A stretch of 17,405 bases of DNA, from the NCBI GenBank assembly GCA_040877875.1, contig JBBDNC010000130.1:1-17405 (forward strand), read 5' to 3'. The position numbers and the translations under genes were made by a program. Within the stretch, counting starts at the first letter, position 1, and each line of letters opens with the position of its first letter. Of the stretch, positions 1-7,179 are shown piece by piece. The notes beneath the pieces were generated by a model. The model searched no databases, had not been told where the DNA came from, and saw nothing but the letters and a program-made list of their open reading frames with translations. The stretch is from JBBDNC01 sp040877875. Lineage in GTDB: Bacteria > Bacteroidota > Rhodothermia > Balneolales > Balneolaceae.

Positions 1-188
1 TCAGTTAAAAATGGTGTTGATTTTTGAATCAGCGGTCAATTATGAATCGTAAAATTTTGAGATAAAACAACCCACACTTTCCTCCCCGGCCGACGCCTTT
101 TTTAACACGCTGTTTCCTGTTTACTGTCCCCCCACCATCCTTTCTATTCATGGTTATCTTTAGTAGTATTCGTTACATTCAGTTATCT

Positions 189-218
189 ATGAAATTCAAT
201 AACCGATCGACACATTGA
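189..218 (+). other. Possible 9-codon leader ORF overlapping the peptidase start
   Basis: An ATG at 189 opens nine codons (MKFNNRSTH) that end in TGA at 216-218. This overlaps the TTG start of the next gene in the sequence TTGA. It could be a leader peptide whose termination feeds re-initiation at the TTG. It could also be the true N-terminus of the peptidase, separated from the signal peptide by a one-base indel. The rest of 1-188 holds no gene that I can see and presumably carries the promoter. Confidence 0.35.
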
Positions 219-1588
219 TAAATAAACCCTTTATTCCTGCATGTATATTTCTGGTTTGTTTCACTTCATCCCTGGCCTTCTCCCAATCTACTGACCTCCA
301 ATCCTACCGGGAAATAACCGATCACATCGTCAATGCGGCTCTTGATAACGAAGAGGGATTTAAGCGGCTCACTACATTTGTGGATTATTTCCCCCATCGT
401 TTAAGCGGTTCCGAAAGTCTTGAACATGCAATCGACTGGACCCTTGAGAAAATGGAGAATGACGGCTTTGACATCATTAGGACTCAAACGGTAGATATTC
501 CGCATTGGGTGCGGGGGAAAGAATTTGTCAGAATGGTCCAGCCCTATGAACAGGAATTCCCGATGCTCGGCCTGGGAGGAAGTGTCGGCACCGGGTCCGA
601 TACGCTGTCGGCCGAGGTGATAGTTGTCAACAGTTTTGACGAATTGATCGAAAATGCAGAAGAGGTAAAGGGAAAAATTGTCTTGTATAATGTCCCATTT
701 ACTTCCTATGGGGAAACGGTTCAATACCGGACGACCGGCGCCATCCGGGCAGCCCGGTTGGGTGCTGTCGGGTCGCTGATTCGATCCGTAACCCCCTATT
801 CAATACAGACGCCGCATACCGGCAATTCCCGGTATCAGGATGGAATACCGAAAATCCCTCATGCTGCGATTACTCCCGAACACGCCATGTTCTTGCAGAG
901 AATGCAGAACCGTGGTGAAAAGGTGGAAATTGAAATCTATATGGAAGCCCGGACGCTGCCGGATACCGAATCAAGAAATGTAATTGCCGAAATCACCGGA
1001 TCGGAATTTCCCGAACAAATTATAACCATCGGCGGTCACATCGATTCCTGGGATGTTGGACAGGGAGCGATGGATGATGCCGGTGGAGTCTTTGCGGCCT
1101 GGGAGGCAGCACGGGTTCTCAATAGCCTGGATCTGAAACCCAAACGAACGATTCGTGTTGTATTGTGGACCAATGAAGAAAACGGCCTGGGTGGCGCGGA
1201 GAAATACCGGGAAACAGCCGTTGAAGAAGGGGTGGCAAACCATATATTTGCGCTTGAGTCCGATTTCGGAGCATTCAAACCCGTCGGACTCAGCTTTTCC
1301 GGCACAGATGAAGCGGTTGAAGTCCTTTCCGAAATCGGAACGCTCCTTGATTCGATCGATTCCGGTGAAGTGATTCGTGGCAGTGCAGCGCCTGACGTTA
1401 CGCCTCTCGTCCGTGAAAACATTCCGGGAGCCGGGCTTATAACCGAAAATGACCGATATTTCTGGTATCATCATACGGCAGCTGACACCATCGACAAACT
1501 TGATATTGAAGAGTTCAATATGTGCGTGGCGACATTTGCCGTATTCGCCTACGTTGTGGCCGACATGGACAGGACACTGCCAAGGTAG
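215..1588 (+). CDS. Secreted M28 family metallopeptidase, carboxypeptidase Q-like
   Basis: Zinc-dependent exopeptidase of family M28, closest in motif pattern to plasma glutamate carboxypeptidase (carboxypeptidase Q). It probably trims peptides in the periplasm or outside the cell. Residues 1-23 form a signal peptide (hydrophobic FIPACIFLVCF, then SLAFSQS). A PA-like insert fills roughly 100-250. The two-zinc catalytic set is complete: His275 in GGHIDSWD, Asp287 in MDDAGG, the Glu321-Glu322 pair in NEENG, Asp350 in ESDFG and His419 or His420 in WYHHTAADT. The C-terminal YVVADMDRTLPR matches the usual end of the family, so the 457-residue protein looks full length. The start is TTG at 215. In-frame sequence upstream is closed by TAA at 200-202 and no in-frame ATG precedes the signal peptide. 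It is a single gene, convergent with trmH. The substrate is not predictable. Confidence 0.9.
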   Translation: MINKPFIPACIFLVCFTSSLAFSQSTDLQSYREITDHIVNAALDNEEGFKRLTTFVDYFPHRLSGSESLEHAIDWTLEKMENDGFDIIRTQTVDIPHWVRGKEFVRMVQPYEQEFPMLGLGGSVGTGSDTLSAEVIVVNSFDELIENAEEVKGKIVLYNVPFTSYGETVQYRTTGAIRAARLGAVGSLIRSVTPYSIQTPHTGNSRYQDGIPKIPHAAITPEHAMFLQRMQNRGEKVEIEIYMEARTLPDTESRNVIAEITGSEFPEQIITIGGHIDSWDVGQGAMDDAGGVFAAWEAARVLNSLDLKPKRTIRVVLWTNEENGLGGAEKYRETAVEEGVANHIFALESDFGAFKPVGLSFSGTDEAVEVLSEIGTLLDSIDSGEVIRGSAAPDVTPLVRENIPGAGLITENDRYFWYHHTAADTIDKLDIEEFNMCVATFAVFAYVVADMDRTLPR

Positions 1589-1647
1589 CTTCTCTTTCTT
1601 TACTTTCTCAATCTCTATAGATTCAAACCGGCCCGGGGATGTCCGAA

Positions 1648-2349
1648 TTACGAATCACGCAAAAATTTGTCGACAAGTTGATCTCCGGCTTTAAGGGTTT
1701 TCAGAAGCCATTCATATCGAAGTTTTAATTTCTCTTTTTCCGTAAGTCTCCACTCCATGCCCGAGTTCTTCAGCTTGCGGGATAGTTCATACATGAAAAG
1801 CGAGGCACTGACCGAAATATTAAAACTCTCTGTAAAACCCTCCATCGGAATCCGGCACCGTATGTCTGCCATTTCAAGTGCCTTGTCGGACAAACCTGAA
1901 AGTTCGGATCCGAACATGAGACTCAATTTTCTGTCGGACTTCAATTTGTCAATATCCAGATCCTGCTCGTGAGGAGAAGTGGCCACGATGCGAAAGTCCT
2001 GTTCTTTTAGCCGGAGAAGACAATTTTCCAGTGCCCTCTTCCCCCGGTACTTTTGTACGGTCAGCCACTGCTCCGATCCCATTGCGATACCGGAATCCGG
2101 AGTAAAACGATTGGTTTTTTCGATCACATGCAGATCCTGTATCCCAAATGCATCACAACTTCTCATAACTGCACTTGCATTGTGGGGTTGATAGAGGTCC
2201 TCCAGGACCACATTCAGGCACCGGGTCCTGGACTCAATCACCCGGTTAATCCTCTCCCACCGCTGATCGGTTACAAATTCCCGCAGGTAGTTGACAATAC
2301 GAGGAAGTTCCTTGTCAGTAATTTTACCGGCAGCCGGTGAATCGGGCAT
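1648..2349 (-). CDS. trmH: tRNA (guanosine-2'-O-)-methyltransferase TrmH
   Basis: SpoU/SPOUT-class methyltransferase that 2'-O-methylates guanosine 18 in the D-loop of tRNA, using S-adenosylmethionine in a trefoil-knot fold. All three SPOUT motifs are visible. Motif 1 is NASAVMRSCDAFG (residues 57-69), with Asn57 and the candidate catalytic Arg63 at the six-residue spacing known for TrmH. Motif 2 is LMFGSELSGLS (144-154). Motif 3 is IPMEGFTESFNISVSAS (167-183). A basic, helical C-terminal tail (about 195-233) fits the TrmH tRNA-binding extension. The length of 233 residues is close to E. coli TrmH (about 229), which argues for TrmH rather than the longer RlmB. It starts at ATG 2349 and has no close operon partner. 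The closely related TrmL/RlmB groups are the alternatives, so the exact target base is a family-level inference. Confidence 0.9.
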   Translation of the reverse strand: MPDSPAAGKITDKELPRIVNYLREFVTDQRWERINRVIESRTRCLNVVLEDLYQPHNASAVMRSCDAFGIQDLHVIEKTNRFTPDSGIAMGSEQWLTVQKYRGKRALENCLLRLKEQDFRIVATSPHEQDLDIDKLKSDRKLSLMFGSELSGLSDKALEMADIRCRIPMEGFTESFNISVSASLFMYELSRKLKNSGMEWRLTEKEKLKLRYEWLLKTLKAGDQLVDKFLRDS

Positions 2350-2464
2350 TTTGTAAATATTAAAATTTCAGCTTAATTGATAATATCCTATTGAAAATTT
2401 CCATAAGACCCTTCCAATATATGCTTCAAATCATCACTACAAAACCCAACGAGGAACAAAACCT

Positions 2465-2902
2465 ATGAAAGTTCGCGACATTTTATCAAAAAAAGGATCC
2501 AAGGTCTACCATATTCCACCGGATACCACTGTCTTTGATGCCATCAGTAAAATGGCGGATTATGACATCGGTGCACTCCTGGTCATGGAAGAAGGGGAAC
2601 TTGAAGGAATCATTTCCGAACGGGACTATCGAAACAAGGTTATTTTAAAAGGCCGGACTTCCAAAGACACAAAAGTAAAGGAAATCATGACAAATGAAGT
2701 CTACTGTGTAAACCCGGACGACAAAGTCGATACCTGCATGGCAATCATGACTGAAAAAAAGTTCCGCCATCTGCCGGTCGTGGAAAATAATTCAGTGGTG
2801 GGAGTCATTTCAATCGGAGACCTTGTAAAAACAATTATTGACAAACAACATATTGAAATCAAGGATCTGAGAAGCTATATTACCGGCAAGTATCCCGGGT
2901 AA
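2465..2902 (+). CDS. Two-CBS-domain (Bateman) protein
   Basis: Small soluble protein consisting only of two CBS repeats, about residues 7-65 and 74-132. Such a pair binds adenine nucleotides such as AMP, ATP or SAM and usually signals energy state to a partner protein. Visible CBS hallmarks are the paired phrases IGALLVMEEGELEGIISERDY and RHLPVVENNSVVGVISIGDL, each ending in an Asp that typically contacts the ribose. The ERDY and IGDL ends are intact. No catalytic or DNA-binding domain is attached, so the partner is unknown. ATG at 2465 is preceded by a purine-rich GAGGAA stretch at 2450-2455. The gene stands alone, divergent from trmH and convergent with the response regulator. A stand-alone pair like this is common and its function cannot be named. 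Confidence 0.85.
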   Translation: MKVRDILSKKGSKVYHIPPDTTVFDAISKMADYDIGALLVMEEGELEGIISERDYRNKVILKGRTSKDTKVKEIMTNEVYCVNPDDKVDTCMAIMTEKKFRHLPVVENNSVVGVISIGDLVKTIIDKQHIEIKDLRSYITGKYPG

Positions 2903-2957
2903 CCAAATGACGTGAGAAACGAGGAAGATCTATTGGAATTCAATTACTAATTACTTT

Positions 2958-3674
2958 TTATTCACTATCCGGACAGCTCAGAACGAATCCTTTCTTGCGA
3001 ACGGTTTCAATAAATTCTTCATTACTATTGTCCCGAATCTTTTTCCTAAGGTAGCTGATATAGACATTGATATAATTCGTCTGAGTATCAAAGTGGATAT
3101 CCCAGACGTTTTTGGCCAATTCCTCTTGTGTGATGATACGGTTTCTGTTCCGCATCAGATACACCAAGAGGTTGAATTCATTATTTGTGAGGGCGATCTC
3201 CGTACCGTCAATAATCATCTCCCTCTTGATCAGGTCTACTTTCAGCTTTCCGCATGACAATTCTTTTTTTCCTCCCTTGGCACTGCTGCTTCTTCTAACA
3301 ATGGCTTCAATTCGTGCCAGAAGCTCATCACTGTTAAAAGGTTTTGTCAGATAGTCATCCGCTCCCACCTTCAAACACTTGATCTTTACATCGGTCTCAT
3401 GTTCGGCAGACAAAAACAAGACCGGGGTTGTAATCTCATTCGACCGAAGGCTTGAACAGATATCATATCCGTTTCCATCCGGAAGGCGCAGATCCAGAAT
3501 AACCATATCATAGTCATTCTCCCTTGCCATCCCCTCTCCCTTTTCCGCAGTTTCTGCCACTGAAACAACATTCCCGCGATGTTCCAACACAGCCTTGACA
3601 AGGGTTCTGACTGTAGGATCATCTTCAACCACAAGTATCTGCATAGATTTAGTTGTAACCTTTTGCTCTGCCAT
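2958..3674 (-). CDS. OmpR/PhoB-type response regulator
   Basis: Two-component transcription factor with an N-terminal receiver and a C-terminal winged-helix DNA-binding domain. Receiver residues are complete: acidic pair Asp18/Asp19 in VVEDD, phospho-acceptor Asp61 in VILDLRLPDGNG, Ser89 in the switch position (LFLSA), and Lys111 in DDYLTKPF. The winged helix covers about 138-234, with the typical LTNNEFNLLVYL and NYINVYISYLRKKI helices and the closing ETVRKKGF hairpin. No histidine kinase gene lies in the window, so this is an orphan and its signal is unknown. The start at ATG 3674 adds ten residues before the receiver. Met11 (MQILVVEDD) is an equally good start for the fold. Confidence 0.9.
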   Translation of the reverse strand: MAEQKVTTKSMQILVVEDDPTVRTLVKAVLEHRGNVVSVAETAEKGEGMARENDYDMVILDLRLPDGNGYDICSSLRSNEITTPVLFLSAEHETDVKIKCLKVGADDYLTKPFNSDELLARIEAIVRRSSSAKGGKKELSCGKLKVDLIKREMIIDGTEIALTNNEFNLLVYLMRNRNRIITQEELAKNVWDIHFDTQTNYINVYISYLRKKIRDNSNEEFIETVRKKGFVLSCPDSE

Positions 3675-3793
3675 AATTATTTGTTAGTCACTGTTAACTC
3701 TTTGAGGGCTTTGCAATACCGTTGTTTTGCCCAATCTCAGCATTTTCGCGAATTCGAAATCCTCATTTATGCCTAATAATCTGCGGTTCCGAC

Positions 3794-3807
3794 CCGCCGG
3801 CCGGCGG
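3794..3807. repeat. 14-bp GC palindrome, copy 1
   Basis: CCGCCGG followed by CCGGCGG is a perfect 14-bp palindrome standing in AT-rich sequence. It shares the 12-bp core CGCCGGCCGGCG with a second intergenic palindrome at 12607-12620. It resembles the short repetitive extragenic palindromes seen between genes in many Bacteroidota genomes. No run of T follows, so a simple terminator is unlikely. Confidence 0.6.
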
Positions 3808-4034
3808 ACAGGCTTTGATATTGAATAAAACCCCTGGTTTTTCAAAGCCCTCTCTTTTTTAACAAAGAAAACAAAAGTAGAAAAAACATTGCAATGTATT
3901 AAGCTCTGTTTTGTTCACAAACCTTGAAAATAAACGATTTATTTGAGCAATGGGTCAACTACCAAAAGAAATTCTCCTACAATTCGCCAACACGCCTTGA
4001 AGGTAGCTCATACACCCTGATTTTACAATTTTTC

Positions 4035-4060
4035 AATCCCGGATATTTAAAATCCCGGAT
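4035..4060. repeat. Tandem 10-base direct repeat AATCCCGGAT
   Basis: AATCCCGGAT occurs at 4035-4044 and again at 4051-4060, sixteen bases apart, about one and a half helical turns. The second copy continues as AATCCCGGATTCA, which recurs exactly at 10845-10857 in another intergenic region. It could be a protein-binding site or part of a dispersed intergenic repeat. Confidence 0.45.
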
Positions 4061-4388
4061 TCAGTAAAATTAAATTCAGGCTATGATTTCGTTTCAATCA
4101 AGTTCCTGTGCTTTGGAGAACTTACAAATAAACGTATTTTTTAACCTCGGAACCTGCTTCTTTCCGGAACTTCTTTTTTAACCGGCAAGTTGTCTTGCAT
4201 TCGGCTGATAATAACTCGATTATTCTGACTATATATCTTAAAAAAAAAATTTAATACAACCAGAATGATTTGAGGTTGAACCGGCATCTGCTAACCGAGA
4301 AGGAATTCACCGGAACCTGAACTTGCGGATTGCGGTTTCACTTTTACCGATAGGATCCCTTTGAATAACCAAATTAACCTGTATAATA

Positions 4389-5384
4389 ATGGCTGACATC
4401 CGAACCGACTGGACTTTAGATGAAGTTCATAAAATTTATCATACCCCCCTTTTGGACTTAATTTATCGTGCTGCAACCGTACACCGTGAACATCATGAGA
4501 CCGGAGAAGTTCAGGTGTGTACACTTCTTTCAATCAAGACTGGAGGTTGTCCGGAAGACTGTGCCTACTGTCCGCAGTCGGCCCGATATCAAACAGGGGT
4601 GGATGCTGAAGAGATGCTGGAGCCTGAAGAAATTCTCTCATCCGCCCGTAAAGCCAAAGAAGCCGGGAGTACCCGCTTCTGCATGGGAGCGGCCTGGAAG
4701 TGTGCCCGGAATAATAAGGACTTTGACCGGGTCATTGAAATGGTCCGGGAAATTACCGATATGGATATGGAGGTCTGCTGTACGCTCGGTATGCTGACAG
4801 ATGAACAAGCCGAAAAACTGAAAGAAGCCGGACTCTACGCCTATAACCATAACCTCGACAGCAGTGAGGATTTCTATAACCGTATTATCACAACCCGTTC
4901 TTACCAGGACAGGCTGGACACTTTATCCCGTGTCCGGGATCATAATATTTCCGTTTGTTGCGGGGGGATCATAGGAATGGGGGAAACTCATTATGACCGT
5001 ATCGAGTTGATCCACAATCTGGCATCCATGCCGACCCATCCGGAATCTGTTCCCATCAACGCCCTCATTCCCGTTGAAGGGACCCCTATGGAAAATCAAC
5101 CGAGGGTTCCCTGGCATGAGATGGCCAAGATGATTGCTACGGCCCGAATCACGATGCCAGGCTCGATGGTGCGTCTCTCTGCAGGCCGGGTCAACATGAG
5201 CATAGAAGAGCAGGCCCACTGCTTTATGGCCGGTGCCAATTCCATTTTCACAGGCGAAAAACTTTTGACTACCGAGAACAATGACCTGGATGAAGACACC
5301 CGAATGTTTGAACTCCTCGGACTTAAGCCAAGGGAGGCATTCAAGAACGCCAAAGAAGAGCACCTGCCACAAAACGGTTATTAG
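4389..5384 (+). CDS. bioB: Biotin synthase
   Basis: Radical-SAM enzyme that inserts sulfur into dethiobiotin, the last step of biotin synthesis. The [4Fe-4S]/SAM motif is Cys54-x3-Cys58-x2-Cys61 in GGCPEDCAYCPQS. The second, sulfur-donating [2Fe-2S] cluster is supported by Cys98 (RFCMG), Cys130 (EVCCTLG), Cys190 (SVCCGG) and the arginines of VRLSAGR (260-266). These match the four ligands known for E. coli BioB. YNHNLD (substrate/SAM pocket) and ESVPINALIPVEGTP are also typical. The 331 residues are slightly shorter than E. coli (346), with the difference at the C-terminus. The start is ATG 4389 with no strong Shine-Dalgarno site. No other bio gene is nearby, so the pathway must be completed elsewhere or dethiobiotin acquired. 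Confidence in function is high. Confidence 0.96.
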   Translation: MADIRTDWTLDEVHKIYHTPLLDLIYRAATVHREHHETGEVQVCTLLSIKTGGCPEDCAYCPQSARYQTGVDAEEMLEPEEILSSARKAKEAGSTRFCMGAAWKCARNNKDFDRVIEMVREITDMDMEVCCTLGMLTDEQAEKLKEAGLYAYNHNLDSSEDFYNRIITTRSYQDRLDTLSRVRDHNISVCCGGIIGMGETHYDRIELIHNLASMPTHPESVPINALIPVEGTPMENQPRVPWHEMAKMIATARITMPGSMVRLSAGRVNMSIEEQAHCFMAGANSIFTGEKLLTTENNDLDEDTRMFELLGLKPREAFKNAKEEHLPQNGY

Positions 5385-5549
5385 CAGTCATTTGATGAGC
5401 CGCCGGGAGATATGATATCATGCCGGAAGAGTAGAATCTAAAGGAGAAGCCCATCCCGGCAGTTGTCCGGCTAAGGGTTATCTCTCTACCCATCGCACAT
5501 CCATAGCCGATTCCTCCTTTCCATCTCTTTTCGAACCGGTGGCTGATTC

Positions 5550-5978
5550 TCATTCTTCTTCCGGCGAATTCAGATTCATATGACTCGTAAAAACAAGGAG
5601 GAGAGCCCGCTGCAGTTCAGTAGAAATATCGAGCTTTTTAAGGCTCCCTGAAAAAAAGAGGAGCTGATCAAGCATTTTTCGTTCCTGATCATTCAAACGG
5701 TCCAACTCTATATTGTCAACATATTCTTCAAATGGTTCCGATACACTCGCCTCCCCGTGATTCAAAAAACGGGGTCCCTCACCGGTTAAAAACCAGTTGA
5801 TATTCACTCCAAGCTTATAGAGCCGAATCAGAATCAGTCCGCCCGGCATAGACTCCCCTTTCACATATTTCGTCAATGCCTGAGGTTTCATTTCCAGTCT
5901 CCTGGCGAGTTCACTCATGTTTCCCCTAAATAAACTTCCTGCGACAATTTTTAGTCGTTCTCCGGTTGTATATTTCAA
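5550..5978 (-). CDS. CI-like helix-turn-helix transcriptional repressor
   Basis: Predicted DNA-binding regulator of 142 residues. The N-terminal part (about 4-68) is a phage-CI/Xre-type fold. The helix-turn-helix lies at about 20-40 (MSELARRLEMKPQALTKYVK), followed by GVNINWFLTGEGP (57-69), a signature of the bacteriophage CI repressor N-terminal domain. The C-terminal 70 residues are acidic and helical (SEPFEEYVDNIELDRLNDQE), with no S24 protease Ser/Lys dyad visible. RecA-driven self-cleavage is therefore not expected. The start is TTG at 5978: an in-frame TAG lies at 5985-5987 and the first ATG would cut into the helix-turn-helix. It faces a Cro-sized gene across 95 bases containing two dyads, so autoregulation is likely by inference. 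The target is unknown. Confidence 0.8.
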   Translation of the reverse strand: MKYTTGERLKIVAGSLFRGNMSELARRLEMKPQALTKYVKGESMPGGLILIRLYKLGVNINWFLTGEGPRFLNHGEASVSEPFEEYVDNIELDRLNDQERKMLDQLLFFSGSLKKLDISTELQRALLLVFTSHMNLNSPEEE

Positions 5979-6073
5979 ATAAATCTAATTATATTAATAT
6001 TATATTTTATTTAATCCAATTTGATTAAATTATACGTTCATTATGAAACTTTCAACTTGAAAGCTACTTAAAA
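5979..6073. promoter_or_regulatory. Divergent promoter with two operator-like dyads
   Basis: Very AT-rich spacer between the CI-like repressor (minus) and the small HTH gene (plus). Dyad one has arms ATTTAATC (6009-6016) and GATTAAAT (6023-6030) around a 6-base spacer. Dyad two is CTTTCAA (6049-6055), one base, TTGAAAG (6057-6063), ending 10 bases before the ATG at 6074. A 10-base palindrome ATATTAATAT sits at 5991-6000. The arrangement resembles a repressor/Cro control region. Which protein binds is not visible. Confidence 0.5.
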
Positions 6074-6289
6074 ATGGCGAACCGGAAAAACATTCTGTAT
6101 GAACTTGAAATCAGTTGTACAATTCTGAAAACAAGTATAAATGCGCTGGCAAACAAATGGAATGTTTCTCACACACATGTACGGGAAGTTGCGCGGGGGA
6201 GAAATCAATCAAAAAGGATTCGAAATTTAATTCTGCAAACCATTACACGGGCAAAAAACAAAGTTTTTTTTCAGACTCGTGACGAATAA
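6074..6289 (+). CDS. Small Cro-like helix-turn-helix protein
   Basis: 71-residue basic protein. Residues about 18-50 read as a helix-turn-helix: INALANKWNVSHTHVREVAR, then GRNQSKRIRNLI, whose GR-x-SKRIR phrase is common after the recognition helix in small Xre/Cro-like regulators. No other domain fits. It is the first gene of a tight plus-strand run (21 bases to the next gene) and faces the CI-like repressor. By position it would be the Cro counterpart or a repressor-controlled regulator. The start at ATG 6074 has no Shine-Dalgarno site and lies just downstream of a dyad. The family was assigned from the pattern of residues only, so confidence in DNA binding is moderate. Confidence 0.6.
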   Translation: MANRKNILYELEISCTILKTSINALANKWNVSHTHVREVARGRNQSKRIRNLILQTITRAKNKVFFQTRDE

Positions 6290-6310
6290 AACCAAAATAA
6301 CCTGTCTGCC

Positions 6311-6544
6311 ATGTCAAAAAATTTCAATGATGAAGAGTTACATGTGATCCTGTCCGCTATCCGGGAAGAGTTAGAAAAGATGCATGATTTTGGACATCAA
6401 CTGCAAGAATTTGATAAAATGACATTATGCCTTTTTATTATGTTAATACTTGATCACAATAGTTATCATCCGGCAATTGAAATCATGAAATGCATGGAAG
6501 CCAGCGCTGTCCTCACGGATCTGTCGAATAACATGGATCCTTAA
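6311..6544 (+). CDS. Hypothetical 77-residue protein of the regulator island
   Basis: I do not recognise this protein. It is acidic at the N-terminus and predicted mostly helical (NDEELHVILSAIREELEKM, an amphipathic helix at about 6-24). A hydrophobic stretch TLCLFIMLILDH at 38-49 is too short and too close to charges to call a membrane span. It starts at ATG 6311, 21 bases after the small HTH gene, and ends 41 bases before an AraC-type gene, so it is probably co-transcribed with both. Its size and helicity would suit a protein-protein partner of the neighbouring regulators, but that is inference from position only. Confidence 0.55.
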   Translation: MSKNFNDEELHVILSAIREELEKMHDFGHQLQEFDKMTLCLFIMLILDHNSYHPAIEIMKCMEASAVLTDLSNNMDP

Positions 6545-6585
6545 TCTAAAATATTCTACCACTTAAAACAGGGAATCTCTATGTA

Positions 6586-7032
6586 ATGGAGAGAAGGCAG
6601 GTTGATTCAAAACTGAAAATTCATACCATGAATAGGAAAAAATACTTCAGAAAAGAAGCTGAGCAGTTTAAAATAATCTTAAGGGAGAAAGAACCTTATT
6701 TGGATCCTGGCTTCACCAGAGATGACTTATGTAAAGAATTGAATCTCTCTCCCATGCAATTTCATTCCATGGTCAACCGGAATTTTGGTATGAATTATTC
6801 GAAATTAATGAACAAGTTCAGAGTTGAGGAAGCTAAAAAATTACTGGAGAAGCCGGACAGCCGTGAAATGAAAAAAGCCAGTGTCGCAAAAATGGCCGGG
6901 TTCGGCAGCCTGTCACAATTCAATGTCCATTTTAAAAAGATGACGGGAATGACTCCTACTGAATACTCGATTTTTTATCGTAGATTCAAAAATCTCACCG
7001 GCAAAAGCCCGGATCAGTTCAAAAAGCCCTGA
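6586..7032 (+). CDS. Stand-alone AraC-type DNA-binding domain protein (copy 1)
   Basis: 148-residue protein consisting of an AraC/XylS double helix-turn-helix without a sensor domain. The first HTH spans about 43-88 (DDLCKELNLSPMQFHSMVNR, then FRVEEAKKLLEKP). The second spans about 97-127 (ASVAKMAGFGSLSQFNVHFK, then MTGMTPTEY). The sequence KEPYLDPGFTRDDLCKELN is typical of the DNA-binding end of large Bacteroidota AraC regulators, so this looks like a detached output domain. Unusually, the closing motif is repeated: FKKMTGMTPTEY (116-127) and FKNLTGKSPDQF (134-145), 18 residues apart. ATG 6586 overlaps a minimal ATG-TAA start-stop (6581-6586) as TAATG. Met15 at 6628 is a possible alternative start just before the conserved part. 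It is a paralogue of the gene at 7180. Confidence 0.8.
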   Translation: MERRQVDSKLKIHTMNRKKYFRKEAEQFKIILREKEPYLDPGFTRDDLCKELNLSPMQFHSMVNRNFGMNYSKLMNKFRVEEAKKLLEKPDSREMKKASVAKMAGFGSLSQFNVHFKKMTGMTPTEYSIFYRRFKNLTGKSPDQFKKP

Positions 7033-7062
7033 AGATTCCGACTATATTCAATCATTTTTAAA

Positions 7063-7080
7063 TATTAGAATTTTCTAATA
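7063..7080. promoter_or_regulatory. Operator-like dyad between the AraC-domain paralogues
   Basis: TATTAGAA (7063-7070), two T, TTCTAATA (7073-7080): perfect 8-base arms, lying 100 bases before the second AraC-domain gene. The 147-base spacer here breaks the tight spacing of the preceding genes, so the second paralogue may have its own promoter with this site. No GC-rich stem plus T-run indicates a terminator. Confidence 0.4.
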
Positions 7081-7179
7081 CATTTTAGGGGGTTATTTTG
7101 TAACAAATTGGCTTCTCGTTTCTCCTATAGTTGTAGGTGCATGAAACCAACTGTAACAAGGAGATAAAACGGTAGTGCT

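Larger units (their letters stand above)
3675..4388. other. 714-base AT-rich gap without a recognisable gene
   Basis: Between the start of the response regulator (minus) and bioB (plus) I see no credible coding frame, tRNA or named riboswitch. It holds divergent promoter sequence, a perfect GC palindrome (3794-3807), a 10-base tandem direct repeat (4035-4060) and a run of nine or ten A at about 4240. The 5' leader of bioB may be long. I looked for a BirA-type operator (two GTTTACAA-like arms) next to bioB and did not find a convincing one. Confidence 0.5.

Noticed and set aside
971..1474. Long minus-strand frames inside the peptidase gene
   Set aside because: They are antisense shadows of a gene with complete M28 motifs and show no domain of their own.
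4200..4388. Riboswitch or BirA operator upstream of bioB
   Set aside because: I looked for paired GTTTACAA-like arms and for conserved riboswitch cores and found no convincing match.
5403..5426. ATGATATCAT palindrome flanked by CCGG on both sides after bioB
   Set aside because: The arms around the central palindrome do not pair evenly and no T-run follows, so neither a terminator nor an operator can be supported.
5341..5553. 70-residue minus-strand frame starting at an ATGA overlap with the end of the CI-like gene
   Set aside because: It runs 44 bases into the 3' end of bioB on the other strand, has no recognisable domain, and its composition looks like non-coding sequence. The 4-base overlap alone is not enough.
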